Positions 17,666 through 24,665 of a stretch of 61,229 nt of DNA are shown piece by piece. The stretch is from assembly GCA_029260055.1 (NCBI GenBank), contig JAJDDX010000418.1, forward strand, positions 1 to 61,229. The letters run 5' to 3'. The first letter of the stretch is position 1. Every line of letters starts with the position of its first letter. Made by a program: the position numbers and the translations under genes. Below the pieces are notes generated by a model that made no database searches, was not told where the DNA came from, and saw nothing but the letters and a program-made list of their open reading frames with translations. The stretch comes from Phycisphaerae bacterium. GTDB lineage: Bacteria; Planctomycetota; Phycisphaerae; UBA1845.

Positions 17666-17917
17666 GTGAATAAGTACACGAGGAGACCCGAAATCGACAA
17701 GCGAGCAACTCGTGCGGGAGCCATCGTGGTCAAGCTTGATGAGCAGACTGACATCGAGGTCGCGATTGCCGCCATCAGGATGGGCAAGAAGACGGTCACG
17801 CGCAACGGTCGTAAGGTGCGAGCGGACCACACGAAGGCCGACGCAGTGGTGGCGTTGGTCAAACAGGCCCTCGCGGCGAAGAGGTCGGACAGCGGAAGTG
17901 AGCCGGCCGTTGGGTAA
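17666..17917 (+). CDS. Small basic protein preceding the Ubl gene
   Basis: A GTG start at 17666 gives 83 residues. The text looks folded: AGAIVVKLDEQTDIEVAIAA, GKKTVTRNGRKVRADHTKA, DAVVALVKQALAAKR. It is rich in Lys and Arg and has no cysteine. Its stop lies 61 bases upstream of the ubiquitin-like gene, so it is likely co-transcribed. An AT-rich CTTTTTAAG at 17615-17623 lies about 45 bases upstream of the start and could be part of the promoter. No family recognised. Confidence 0.5.
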   Translation: MNKYTRRPEIDKRATRAGAIVVKLDEQTDIEVAIAAIRMGKKTVTRNGRKVRADHTKADAVVALVKQALAAKRSDSGSEPAVG

Positions 17918-17978
17918 TCGCTCGGAGGTGAGAAGCCGTACAGCTGTAGAGAACAGAGGAACACGACGGAGATCGAAC

Positions 17979-18236
17979 ATGAACGACGAAAAGAGCAAAG
18001 ACATCATCGTGTACGTTCCCGGCGCCGGGGACAAGGCCTCACGGAACGTCGAGGTAGCACCGGGAGCGACAGTGCGTGACGTCACCAGCCATCTCGGCCT
18101 GCATGGATATTGGCTAAAGAAGCCGGGCGCGGATGGGTTCTTTGGGGCGGATGAACCGATTTACGGCGCGATCAAGGATGGCGAGAAGCTAGAGGCATCG
18201 TCGCCGGCGGAGGTGGGGCAATGCGACGAGTGTTGA
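17979..18236 (+). CDS. Ubiquitin-like beta-grasp protein (Ubl)
   Basis: 85 residues from ATG 17979. The order of elements fits a ubiquitin-like beta-grasp: first strand KDIIVYVPGAG, second strand SRNVEVAPGATVRDVTSHLG leading into the helix, then GYWLKKP, FFGADEPIYGAIKDGEKLEAS. The 'V-V-P-G-A-T-V-x-D-V' hairpin-to-helix join is typical of bacterial Ubl, ThiS/MoaD and TGS proteins. The chain does not end in Gly-Gly: after G80 come five residues, QCDEC. Bacterial Ubls encoded with a JAB protease are often trimmed to expose a C-terminal Gly, so G80 is the likely conjugation residue. It overlaps the E2-like gene by 16 bases. The identification rests mainly on the downstream E1 and JAB genes. Confidence 0.75.
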   Translation: MNDEKSKDIIVYVPGAGDKASRNVEVAPGATVRDVTSHLGLHGYWLKKPGADGFFGADEPIYGAIKDGEKLEASSPAEVGQCDEC

Positions 18237-18682
18237 CGGTGATCGCGGCGTGGTGTCGTACGTGGGTCGCCGGGATCTGGCCGTTCCCGAAGTCAAATCG
18301 TGCGCGCGTGCTTTCACCGGCAGGGAATGCGCTGGTGCAGGGCGGGCGGCAGCGTCCCGGAACGTCAGTTGTACGCCCCTCTGCCGATTCGCATTTCAGA
18401 CGAAAGGGATGGCGACGGCGTGGGAGGACCGCAACAGGCTACTACCGAACGCGGCGCGGCAGCTGGCAAGGGAAGATACGTTACGACTTTGCAGGTGGCC
18501 TCGCCTACTACGTACACGATCCGCCGGACCGCATCCTCAATGGCCCGCATGGTATGTGCTTCACTGACGATGAGGGGTCGAGTACGTCCAGGGGGTGGTA
18601 TCGCGTTCATTTTGCGCGACGGCCAAATGACGTTGACAGCGGGTTGTTAATCATCGAGGCGTCGTTGGCAGGAGCACGCTGA
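18221..18682 (+). CDS. Putative E2-like (UBC-fold) protein
   Basis: 153 residues from ATG 18221 inside the end of the Ubl gene. The first 80 residues are Arg-rich with a short hydrophobic start. The C-terminal half resembles the core of divergent bacterial E2 proteins: GKIRYDFAGGLAYYVHDPP, ILNGPHGMCF with the single candidate catalytic cysteine C113, GWYRVHF, then a last strand/helix LLIIEASL. The eukaryotic HPN motif is absent; H99 or H110 would have to take its place. The assignment is inferred from position between Ubl and JAB genes plus this weak pattern. An alternative is an unrelated accessory protein. The stop overlaps the JAB start (TGATG). Confidence 0.55.
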   Translation: MRRVLTVIAAWCRTWVAGIWPFPKSNRARVLSPAGNALVQGGRQRPGTSVVRPSADSHFRRKGWRRRGRTATGYYRTRRGSWQGKIRYDFAGGLAYYVHDPPDRILNGPHGMCFTDDEGSSTSRGWYRVHFARRPNDVDSGLLIIEASLAGAR

Positions 18683-19368
18683 TGAACCAGAGCATAGCAG
18701 AACGGTGTCTCTGTCGGGCTGTCTATCGAACAGCGCACGGTCTTCCGTCCAGCTTGTGGCAGGGGATGCGGTTGGGGTGGCGCCTGCTGAACACCCCGCT
18801 CCCGTACACCTGTGTGCGGCCGCAGCGAGAAGGGGCGGCGCAGCCTGTGCGGCGGCCCGGAGTCCCGCGCTACGTGGTCAGTTCGTGGTTCCTCTGGGAC
18901 AGTTATCGCGCCACGACCGAAACGCCGGAGGAATCACTTCATTTTGCCACAGCGATCGAAGCCGACCGGGCATTCTACCTGACGAGGAGCATTATGTTCC
19001 CGCTGGCCCACCAATCAGTGGCGGGTGCAACAGGTGATCACGCCGCGACGCACGCAGCCTGCGTTACCGCGGATCAATTCGGCCACCGGATCGCGCTGAT
19101 CGCGCACAGCCATCCTGGCTTCGGGGCGTCCGCGACACATCCATCGTCGACGGATCATGCGACGCACGCGCGGTTTGAGCAGGGCGGCTTCCCGGTGATC
19201 GGCTGCATCTTCTCCCGGGATGGGTTCGCGCGGTTCTTTAGTCACCGGCGGTGTTTCACCGTCGAGGTGTTTGGGAGCGGCATATCGAAGGAGGGTGATC
19301 GTGTTTTCAAACTGGATACCAGCGAAGCATTTTCGGTGTCAGACCGTGCGGCCGCGTGCGCGGGGTAG
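18682..19368 (+). CDS. JAB/JAMM metallo-isopeptidase (deubiquitinase-like)
   Basis: 228 residues; the ATG overlaps the previous stop. The JAMM signature is clear: LIAHSHPGFGASATHPSSTD gives the zinc ligands H142 and H144 and the downstream S155-x-x-D158; a Glu upstream (possibly E93 in AIEAD) would be the catalytic base. After it, ARFEQGGFPVIGCIFSRDGFARFF is the usual strand pair of JAB domains in prokaryotic Ubl operons. The expected role is to trim the Ubl tail and/or remove Ubl from targets. The last 68 bases overlap the E1 gene in another frame. Confidence 0.85.
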   Translation: MNQSIAERCLCRAVYRTAHGLPSSLWQGMRLGWRLLNTPLPYTCVRPQREGAAQPVRRPGVPRYVVSSWFLWDSYRATTETPEESLHFATAIEADRAFYLTRSIMFPLAHQSVAGATGDHAATHAACVTADQFGHRIALIAHSHPGFGASATHPSSTDHATHARFEQGGFPVIGCIFSRDGFARFFSHRRCFTVEVFGSGISKEGDRVFKLDTSEAFSVSDRAAACAG

Positions 19369-20107
19369 AGCTGGCGTTACGGCGCGTCATGATCGCGTGC
19401 CAGGATTTTCGCAGAAGACGTTGTCCGCGGCACGCGCGTTCACGATCGGTGCCGGTGGGATCATCAGCTGGCTTGCGTGTGGGCTTGTGCGGAAAGGCAT
19501 CGGAACGCTGCACGTCTGCGATGGCGATGCCGTTGAGTTGTCCAACTTGTCGCGACAGCTCTTTGGCGCGCGTGACGTGGGCAAGAACAAGGCCGTGCGG
19601 CTCGCGCGCAATCTGCGGGCTCAAGGATTCTGCGGGACGCGCCTGACCGCGTATCCACTGCGGTTCGAGGAACTCGTCGCATTGGAGATAATGCCTGCAG
19701 TTGATCTGGTTGTGGTCGGGGTCGATGACCATGCCGCGCGTCTGGCCGTGATGCGATGGTGCGCTGCGGCGAGGAAGCCAGCAGTGTTCATTGCCGTGTC
19801 ACCGGACGCGGATAACGGGTACGTCTTTGTGTATAAGCCCGGTGCGGCGTGTTTGTGCTGTGTGCTGCCTGATCTTGTACGCCTGGGTGAGGAGGGCCGC
19901 CGGCCGTGTCCAGGGGCCCCGGCAACGCTCGATGTTCTGCTGTCGGTTGCTGGTTTCGCGACATACGCGATCGACAGCTTGCTCATGGAGCGGCCGCGGT
20001 CCTGGAACTTCCGGCGCGTGTTTCTTTCTGGCGATGGGGAGGATTGTGCGTGGGCAGTACCTCAGCAGCCTGCATGTCCTGTCTGCAGCGGTGAGGACGT
20101 ACCGTGA
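19301..20107 (+). CDS. ThiF/MoeB/E1-like Ubl-activating enzyme
   Basis: A GTG start at 19301 is chosen because a full AAGGAGGGTG lies 6 bases upstream. 268 residues. The Rossmann loop GAGGIIS (residues 50-56), DGDAVELSNLSRQ (74-86) and DVGKNKA (92-98) are the adenylation motifs of the E1 superfamily. VVVGVDDHAARL follows, then the zinc pairs C184/C187 and C259/C262 (CLCC, CPVC). C203 in RPCPGAPAT sits where ThiF-type enzymes carry the catalytic loop, so it is a thioester candidate. The enzyme would adenylate the Ubl C-terminal Gly and pass it to the E2-like protein. Short for a eukaryotic E1 but usual for bacterial ones. Confidence 0.88.
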   Translation: MFSNWIPAKHFRCQTVRPRARGRAGVTARHDRVPGFSQKTLSAARAFTIGAGGIISWLACGLVRKGIGTLHVCDGDAVELSNLSRQLFGARDVGKNKAVRLARNLRAQGFCGTRLTAYPLRFEELVALEIMPAVDLVVVGVDDHAARLAVMRWCAAARKPAVFIAVSPDADNGYVFVYKPGAACLCCVLPDLVRLGEEGRRPCPGAPATLDVLLSVAGFATYAIDSLLMERPRSWNFRRVFLSGDGEDCAWAVPQQPACPVCSGEDVP

Positions 20108-20316
20108 ACGTGCAGGAGCTGATCGAGTCGATCGTCGAGCGCTTCCGCGCGGCTGGTGGTGGGGGGCGAACGACAACGACGCGCGTGGTGGGTGGTCGGG
20201 TGGCGGACCGCGGCGTGGCCACGGGAACCGACGACTTCGATTGCGAAGAGGAACTGGGACATGGTGTCATAACACAAGGAGTAGATCGATGGAAAGACTG
20301 CTTGCCCTCTTGCTAG
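20104..20316 (+). CDS. Small protein coupled to the E1 gene
   Basis: The GTG start at 20104 overlaps the E1 stop (GTGA), a classic coupling arrangement, and the frame overlaps the next gene by 28 bases. 70 residues: an opening helix (VNVQELIESIVERFRAAG), a Gly/Thr/Arg-rich middle and an acidic patch (TDDFDCEEELGHG). No family recognised. It may be a real small subunit or an overlapping open frame; only its position and the helix support it. Confidence 0.4.
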   Translation: MNVQELIESIVERFRAAGGGGRTTTTRVVGGRVADRGVATGTDDFDCEEELGHGVITQGVDRWKDCLPSC

Positions 20317-20558
20317 CCGTCCGCGTTCTTCGATATGCGCTCCCGATCCTCGTCGGAACGCTCGGCGGTTGCCTTTTCTTTGAGCGCGTGGCCGCCCCGA
20401 ATCTGGGTTGGGGCCACGCCCTGTTGTTCACCGCAGTAATCACGGCGGTGCTGATCTCAAATTGTCGGGGTTGGCTGAATCCGCCGGCCCGCCGCCCAAC
20501 TCGGCCTCTGAGCGAGCCTCGAAGTCGCCGTACCGGCACCCGGAGGCCGAAACCATGA
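20289..20558 (+). CDS. Small two-helix membrane protein
   Basis: ATG 20289 with AAGGAG 7 bases upstream gives 89 residues. There are two hydrophobic segments: about residues 3-26 (LLALLLAVRVLRYALPILVG) and 40-57 (HALLFTAVITAVLIS), joined by a short loop. The C-terminus is basic and Pro/Arg-rich (PPARRPTRPLSEPRSRRTG), suggesting a cytoplasmic tail. It ends with ATGA overlap into the next gene. It belongs to the Ubl operon by spacing and strand. Function unknown; it may tether the system to the membrane. Confidence 0.65.
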   Translation: MERLLALLLAVRVLRYALPILVGTLGGCLFFERVAAPNLGWGHALLFTAVITAVLISNCRGWLNPPARRPTRPLSEPRSRRTGTRRPKP

Positions 20559-21154
20559 ACGTCTGTCGAGACTGCCGCGAACGAATCGCCGGACCGGAGC
20601 CGGTGTCGGAGTGGCCGTTTCCGGCGTGGCCGGTTGCCGCCGGAGCGCTGGGTGCGCTGGCAGCGGCCGTGACCGGCGCCGTACTCCTCGTGCCCGCCGC
20701 ACTTGTTGCCGGTGTGCTCACGAGTGTGCGTCCGCGCCGATGCGACCTGTGCGAGGCGGCCATCGATGCTGCGGACGGCAGCTTCCAGCTGCTCCAGGAC
20801 ACCTCGGATCAAGAGGGACGGCGCATCTTCGAGTCACTGAGCCCACCGGAGGAGTCAGGCGTGGAAAACCGTGATCGATTTGCGCCTTCGACGGACCGTG
20901 GAAGAACCGCGCTCGACGATCCGGCTCCGCCCTGGTACGGCGATCCGGTCCAGGAAGCCGACGATCCAGGGGCCTCGCAGGCTTACGTCTATGACGAGTC
21001 CCTGGGCACGCTGGTCGCCGACGAGACCGCAGCGCCGGCAGCCTTCTCCTTCTTCGAGTCGATCGCCGACGGCAACGCCGACGGATGGGGCGCGGGCGAC
21101 TTCGATGTGAGTGGATTCGACGGCTTTGGTGACGGTTCTGGGGGCGACGCCTAG
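20555..21154 (+). CDS. Zinc-binding membrane protein with acidic Gly/Asp tail
   Basis: 199 residues, start ATG 20555 overlapping the previous stop. C4 and C7 (CRDC) lie before, and C63 and C66 (CDLC) after, a hydrophobic hairpin (about residues 24-57, AWPVAAGALGALAAAVTGAV and VLLVPAALVAGVLT). All four cysteines would be on the same face of the membrane and could form one zinc site around the hairpin. The C-terminal half is acidic and likely disordered, ending in Asp/Gly/Phe repeats (GDFDVSGFDGFGDGSGGDA). No family recognised. The layout suggests a membrane adaptor in the Ubl operon. Confidence 0.65.
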   Translation: MNVCRDCRERIAGPEPVSEWPFPAWPVAAGALGALAAAVTGAVLLVPAALVAGVLTSVRPRRCDLCEAAIDAADGSFQLLQDTSDQEGRRIFESLSPPEESGVENRDRFAPSTDRGRTALDDPAPPWYGDPVQEADDPGASQAYVYDESLGTLVADETAAPAAFSFFESIADGNADGWGAGDFDVSGFDGFGDGSGGDA

Positions 21155-21214
21155 GCACGATCACCACGCCGCGATCCGGCCGCGCCCGTCGGATCATCGG
21201 GGAGGATCACGATC

Positions 21215-21763
21215 ATGAGACGCATCTTTCGAACTCTCTATCAGATCGACTGGCGCGGCGGTGTCCGCGCCGTTAAGCGTGAGCAACTGACGGACTACGA
21301 GGATGGAACCGTCGAGGAAGTCCAAGCGATCGGCGTGGCCAATTGCGAGGCGTGCCAACGTCCGGTCGAGAAGCTTGCGGACTACCGCGGTGTGTGCCCG
21401 CGCTGCGAACGGGAAACTTGCGTCGAGTGCCAAGCAACCTGCGCCGCATGTCGGCGCCGCTTCTGCGCGTACTGCATGGTCGGATTCGCCGACAAGGTGG
21501 TAAGCGTCTGCGAGCGCTGCCTGATCGGCCTCGAACAGAGAGTGGCACGTCAGGACCGCCAGATCGACGCGAAGCTTACTCACGATCGCCTCATCGCGCT
21601 GTTCAACGCCGAACTGAAGTTCCTTGAACTCAGCACACGAGAGGGCGGAGCCATGGCGGACCTGATCTCGTGGATAATGCGCGTCCGCCTGGCGCAACGC
21701 CTGTCCCGGCTCGAGCACACGCTGGACCATGAAGACCGTCATGACCCACGACGCCTGCGCTAG
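21215..21763 (+). CDS. Cysteine-rich protein with six CxxC pairs (RING/treble-clef-like candidate)
   Basis: ATG 21215 with GGGAGG upstream; 182 residues. Residues 44-102 contain twelve cysteines as six CxxC pairs: C44/C47, C61/C64, C69/C72, C76/C79, C84/C87, C99/C102. This could bind up to three zinc ions; the two central pairs (CAACRRRFCAYC) have the close spacing of FYVE/RING-like binuclear treble clefs. The flanking regions are a basic N-terminus and a C-terminal helical region (LIALFNAELKFLELS, RLAQRLSRLEHTLDH). RING-like proteins occur in some prokaryotic Ubl operons, so an E3 or adaptor role is a reasonable hypothesis, not shown. It overlaps the HerA-like gene by 35 bases. Confidence 0.7.
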   Translation: MRRIFRTLYQIDWRGGVRAVKREQLTDYEDGTVEEVQAIGVANCEACQRPVEKLADYRGVCPRCERETCVECQATCAACRRRFCAYCMVGFADKVVSVCERCLIGLEQRVARQDRQIDAKLTHDRLIALFNAELKFLELSTREGGAMADLISWIMRVRLAQRLSRLEHTLDHEDRHDPRRLR

Positions 21764-23960
21764 CGAATTCGAGTCCCAGGGCTTCGAGCGGATCGGTGGG
21801 ATTCACTACAATCTCGCGATCGCGCTCTGGTGGCACCCTCGGCTGTGCATCCACGCGAGCGTACTCGCGGTCGATGACTGGCACCTCCTTCAGTCAGGCA
21901 AGCCGTACCTTCTGCGGTCGATGGCGGAGGAGGGGGAGACCTACGCCCGGGATCTTGGCCTGCTCGAGGAGTACCTCGTCGCGCATTTTCCGGAGGCACA
22001 TCTGTCGCTGTCCTCGTTCCGAGATCCGACGCTCAGCCTGATTCAGGCCCGTATCGATGCGAGACACACTCGACACGCCAACGCCTGCGGACCGGACGGC
22101 AGCGCCGCCATGCAACAGGAACTCGATCGACTCACGGGCGAAGCGGATGAGCTTCAAGAGGCGCAGCAACGTGACCGGGCGCTGCAACGACTCGACCGGA
22201 ACACGTCGCCTCTGCTCCGCGAACATCTCAACCGGAACTTGGGCGATCGCTCGCGGAAGGTGGAGGACCTACGTCGGAACGCGCGCGAGACCCGGGAGCG
22301 CCTCTCAGCGCAAGGCCAACTGGAACGCGAGTATCGCGGCAAATCCAATGCGCTGTGCCTGCTCTTCACGATATGCTCAAACATCCAGATCGTGCGGGAT
22401 GCAGACTCGGTCCAAGACGCCCTGTCCAGCGTGACCAAAGAGATCGTAGATCTGGACAGGTTTCAGGTCCGACAGAAGCTCGAAGGCGGGTCGCTGCGCA
22501 TCTATGTCGAGGCGTCTCCCGCTCCGGCGGTTTCCCTCCTTACGCACGCCACGCGGACCATCATGAATCCTCGTCAACTCGAACGCCTGGGAGAGGCTGC
22601 ACAGCCCGTTCGAGATGCCGTCGAACGCCAGTTGATGCTCGTGCCGCGAGAGGACATCCGGGTCAACGGCTCGGTCGTTGATCCAAAGAAACTCATTGCC
22701 TCACGGATCGTGCAGAGCTTCCTGCAGCATCTCCCCAAAGGTACGGCCGCACGCGCGCGCGGAGCTGATCCCGTTCCGGCCAGCGCTCAGCCGCTCTGGA
22801 TCGGGACCATCGCGGAGGCAGGACCGCGGCGCGGCGACCCCTGGGTGCTCCCGCTGGATCGCAGTGGTCATGTCTACATCTCCGGCCGAAGCAACGCGGG
22901 TAAGACCTTCCTCGGGCGGGTCATCGCGGAATCGGCTGCAACGCTCGAATCGGTCAGCGTCGTTGTCATCGATCCGTCGAACCAGGCGGTCGGTCTTCTC
23001 TGCCCGGAGGATCGGCCCGAGGTCCTGGCGCGGTACCGCCGATTCGGCCTGAAACGCAGTGATGCGCAGGCATTTCCCTTTACCTACCACGGTCTCGCCG
23101 ACTCGGTAGGCGAACCGCTTCCGTCCGATCTGGGCCAGCTGGCGCACGGATACCACATCGTCAGCTTCACCGGGCTCGATGACGGGAGCCGCTGCATTCG
23201 CTTCGCGGCGATCATGGATGCGCTCTTCGCCGCCTGCTCGGTTGGCGAGGCCGAATCCGTCCGCCTTGTGATCCTGATCGAAGAGGCACACCGATTCACG
23301 CGCCGAGGTGTCGATCGGGAGGCACGCGAGGCCGCCGACCGGGCGGAGCTCAGCTTGGAGCGCCATGCCAGGGAGGGCCGGAAGTATGGAATTCGGCTGT
23401 TCATCAGCAGCCAGTCCATCAAGGACTTTTCGTTCAGCGCGGCGGCAATACGGCAGAACGTGTCGACGCGGGTGTTCATGCAGAATAGCGATCGTGAACT
23501 CGACTATGCCGCGGACCACATCGGGGATGGAAGACGAATTCTCAGGCTCCCCCGCGGCGAGGCGCTCTTCTGCAATCCCGATTGGGAGATTGCTCATGTC
23601 GCCGTTCGGCCGCCACTTTCGATGGTCCGGCAGCCGACCGAAGCCGAGATCTGCCGCTTGGTCGGTGGGCCGACCGCGACCTCCTCGTCACTATCACGCC
23701 AGGCCATGGCCGCGCTCGATGCGATTACTGGCCACGTCGATGCGACGGGCGGACCGGTCCGATGGTCGAAGATCGTTGAGGAACTCGGCGTCACCGGCCG
23801 ACGCGTGCGCGATCGGCTTGTCGACGAACTCCAAGGCAGCGGGCACGTCGCCTTCACTCGGTTGAAAGCAACGGGGCGGCCGCTCGTCGTCACGCTGGCG
23901 CGCGCAGAAACCGCGCTGAAAGGGCGCGCGGAAACGCCATCAACTCAGAGCATTGATTAA
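21729..23960 (+). CDS. HerA/FtsK-superfamily ATPase with coiled coil and winged-helix end
   Basis: 743 residues from ATG 21729 (a second ATG at 21741). About residues 115-205 form a coiled coil (ELDRLTGEADELQEAQQRDR). The ATPase core has Walker A ISGRSNAGKT (residues about 384-393), Walker B VRLVILIEEAHRF (about 512-524), and the segment LERHAREGRKYGIRLFISSQS, which carries the arginine finger and sensor of HerA-type hexameric pumps. The last 90 residues (AMAALDAITGHVDATGGPVRWSK..., ELGVTGRRVRDRLVDELQGSG) read as a winged helix. HerA relatives translocate DNA or power defence complexes. It is coupled to the Cys-rich gene and closes the Ubl cluster. Confidence 0.8.
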   Translation: MKTVMTHDACASEFESQGFERIGGIHYNLAIALWWHPRLCIHASVLAVDDWHLLQSGKPYLLRSMAEEGETYARDLGLLEEYLVAHFPEAHLSLSSFRDPTLSLIQARIDARHTRHANACGPDGSAAMQQELDRLTGEADELQEAQQRDRALQRLDRNTSPLLREHLNRNLGDRSRKVEDLRRNARETRERLSAQGQLEREYRGKSNALCLLFTICSNIQIVRDADSVQDALSSVTKEIVDLDRFQVRQKLEGGSLRIYVEASPAPAVSLLTHATRTIMNPRQLERLGEAAQPVRDAVERQLMLVPREDIRVNGSVVDPKKLIASRIVQSFLQHLPKGTAARARGADPVPASAQPLWIGTIAEAGPRRGDPWVLPLDRSGHVYISGRSNAGKTFLGRVIAESAATLESVSVVVIDPSNQAVGLLCPEDRPEVLARYRRFGLKRSDAQAFPFTYHGLADSVGEPLPSDLGQLAHGYHIVSFTGLDDGSRCIRFAAIMDALFAACSVGEAESVRLVILIEEAHRFTRRGVDREAREAADRAELSLERHAREGRKYGIRLFISSQSIKDFSFSAAAIRQNVSTRVFMQNSDRELDYAADHIGDGRRILRLPRGEALFCNPDWEIAHVAVRPPLSMVRQPTEAEICRLVGGPTATSSSLSRQAMAALDAITGHVDATGGPVRWSKIVEELGVTGRRVRDRLVDELQGSGHVAFTRLKATGRPLVVTLARAETALKGRAETPSTQSID

Positions 23961-24212
23961 GGGCACAGGGCAAATGTCAGCCTCGAAATCCTTGTCAATC
24001 CACCACTTGCAGCGAACGCCTTTGTGCGCGCGAGTGGTTCTTGCGCGCGGCGGGTCGCGAAAAGCACGGGGGGGGCCACTTGGAATTCGGCTGGCGCGCA
24101 CATCCCGAATCACCGACGGTGTGCGTCACCACACGAAGACGTTCGTTCAAGGACGCCACTCCTGGCCGTTTGCTTGGCTTCGAGCGGTCCGCTGGTGGGG
24201 AAGGCGGCACGG

Positions 24213-24665
24213 ATGAACGGACAGCGGCCGAACAGTCGGAAGAGGAAGGCACGCCCCGCACCAGCCGCGCTGGCTTCGCGGAAGCAGCAGACCATCGAAG
24301 TGATCGCTGACGATCACGCGCCAGTGCCGCAGGCCGGTAGCGCCTCACCCGACCGCGACGGGCTTGATTCCGCTCACTGGCTCGAGCGTACGCTCGAAGC
24401 CTGGCAGAAATTCTCGCCGCAAACACTGACGCAGGACGACGCGAAGCGGATCGCCGCGGCGGGAATACGGTTCGTGGACGCCCTTTGGGAGGACGAGGAT
24501 GATGACTCTGATCTCCATCTGCCGGGTGAGCTCAAGAGAGCAGAAGGAGGGCTACAGCCTCGATGCTCAGGATCGGGCCAACCGCGAATGGTCCAGGCGG
24601 AACGGCCATACCATCCTGGAGACGATTCTCTACCAGGAAACCGCGAGCAAACGGGCGAAACGTGA
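24213..24665 (+). CDS. Small protein upstream of the serine recombinase
   Basis: The frame from ATG 24213 (MNGQRPNSRKRKARPAPAA) has a basic N-terminus and a helical segment DSAHWLERTLEAWQKFSPQTLTQDDAKRIAAAGIRFVDALWEDEDDD, which looks like the small proteins often found just before recombinase genes in mobile elements. After that point it runs 167 bases into the recombinase gene in another frame, with low-quality text. The true end may differ or the overlap may be real. The region 23961-24212 before it holds nothing I can support. Confidence 0.45.
   Translation: MNGQRPNSRKRKARPAPAALASRKQQTIEVIADDHAPVPQAGSASPDRDGLDSAHWLERTLEAWQKFSPQTLTQDDAKRIAAAGIRFVDALWEDEDDDSDLHLPGELKRAEGGLQPRCSGSGQPRMVQAERPYHPGDDSLPGNREQTGET

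Noticed and set aside
17420-18085. 221-residue minus-strand frame over the small genes before the Ubl
   Set aside because: It conflicts with plus-strand genes that have coupling and family patterns, and its text shows no domain.
17979-20107. A standard BIL (ISG15-like) defence operon or a CBASS system
   Set aside because: The gene order fits BIL, but the Ubl is only one short beta-grasp unit, while ISG15-like BilA has two. No cyclic-nucleotide synthase or CBASS effector is present, so I kept a general description.
24000-24210. A CRISPR array or tandem repeats in the accessory region
   Set aside because: No regularly spaced repeats were seen anywhere from 1 to 29750; only isolated inverted repeats.
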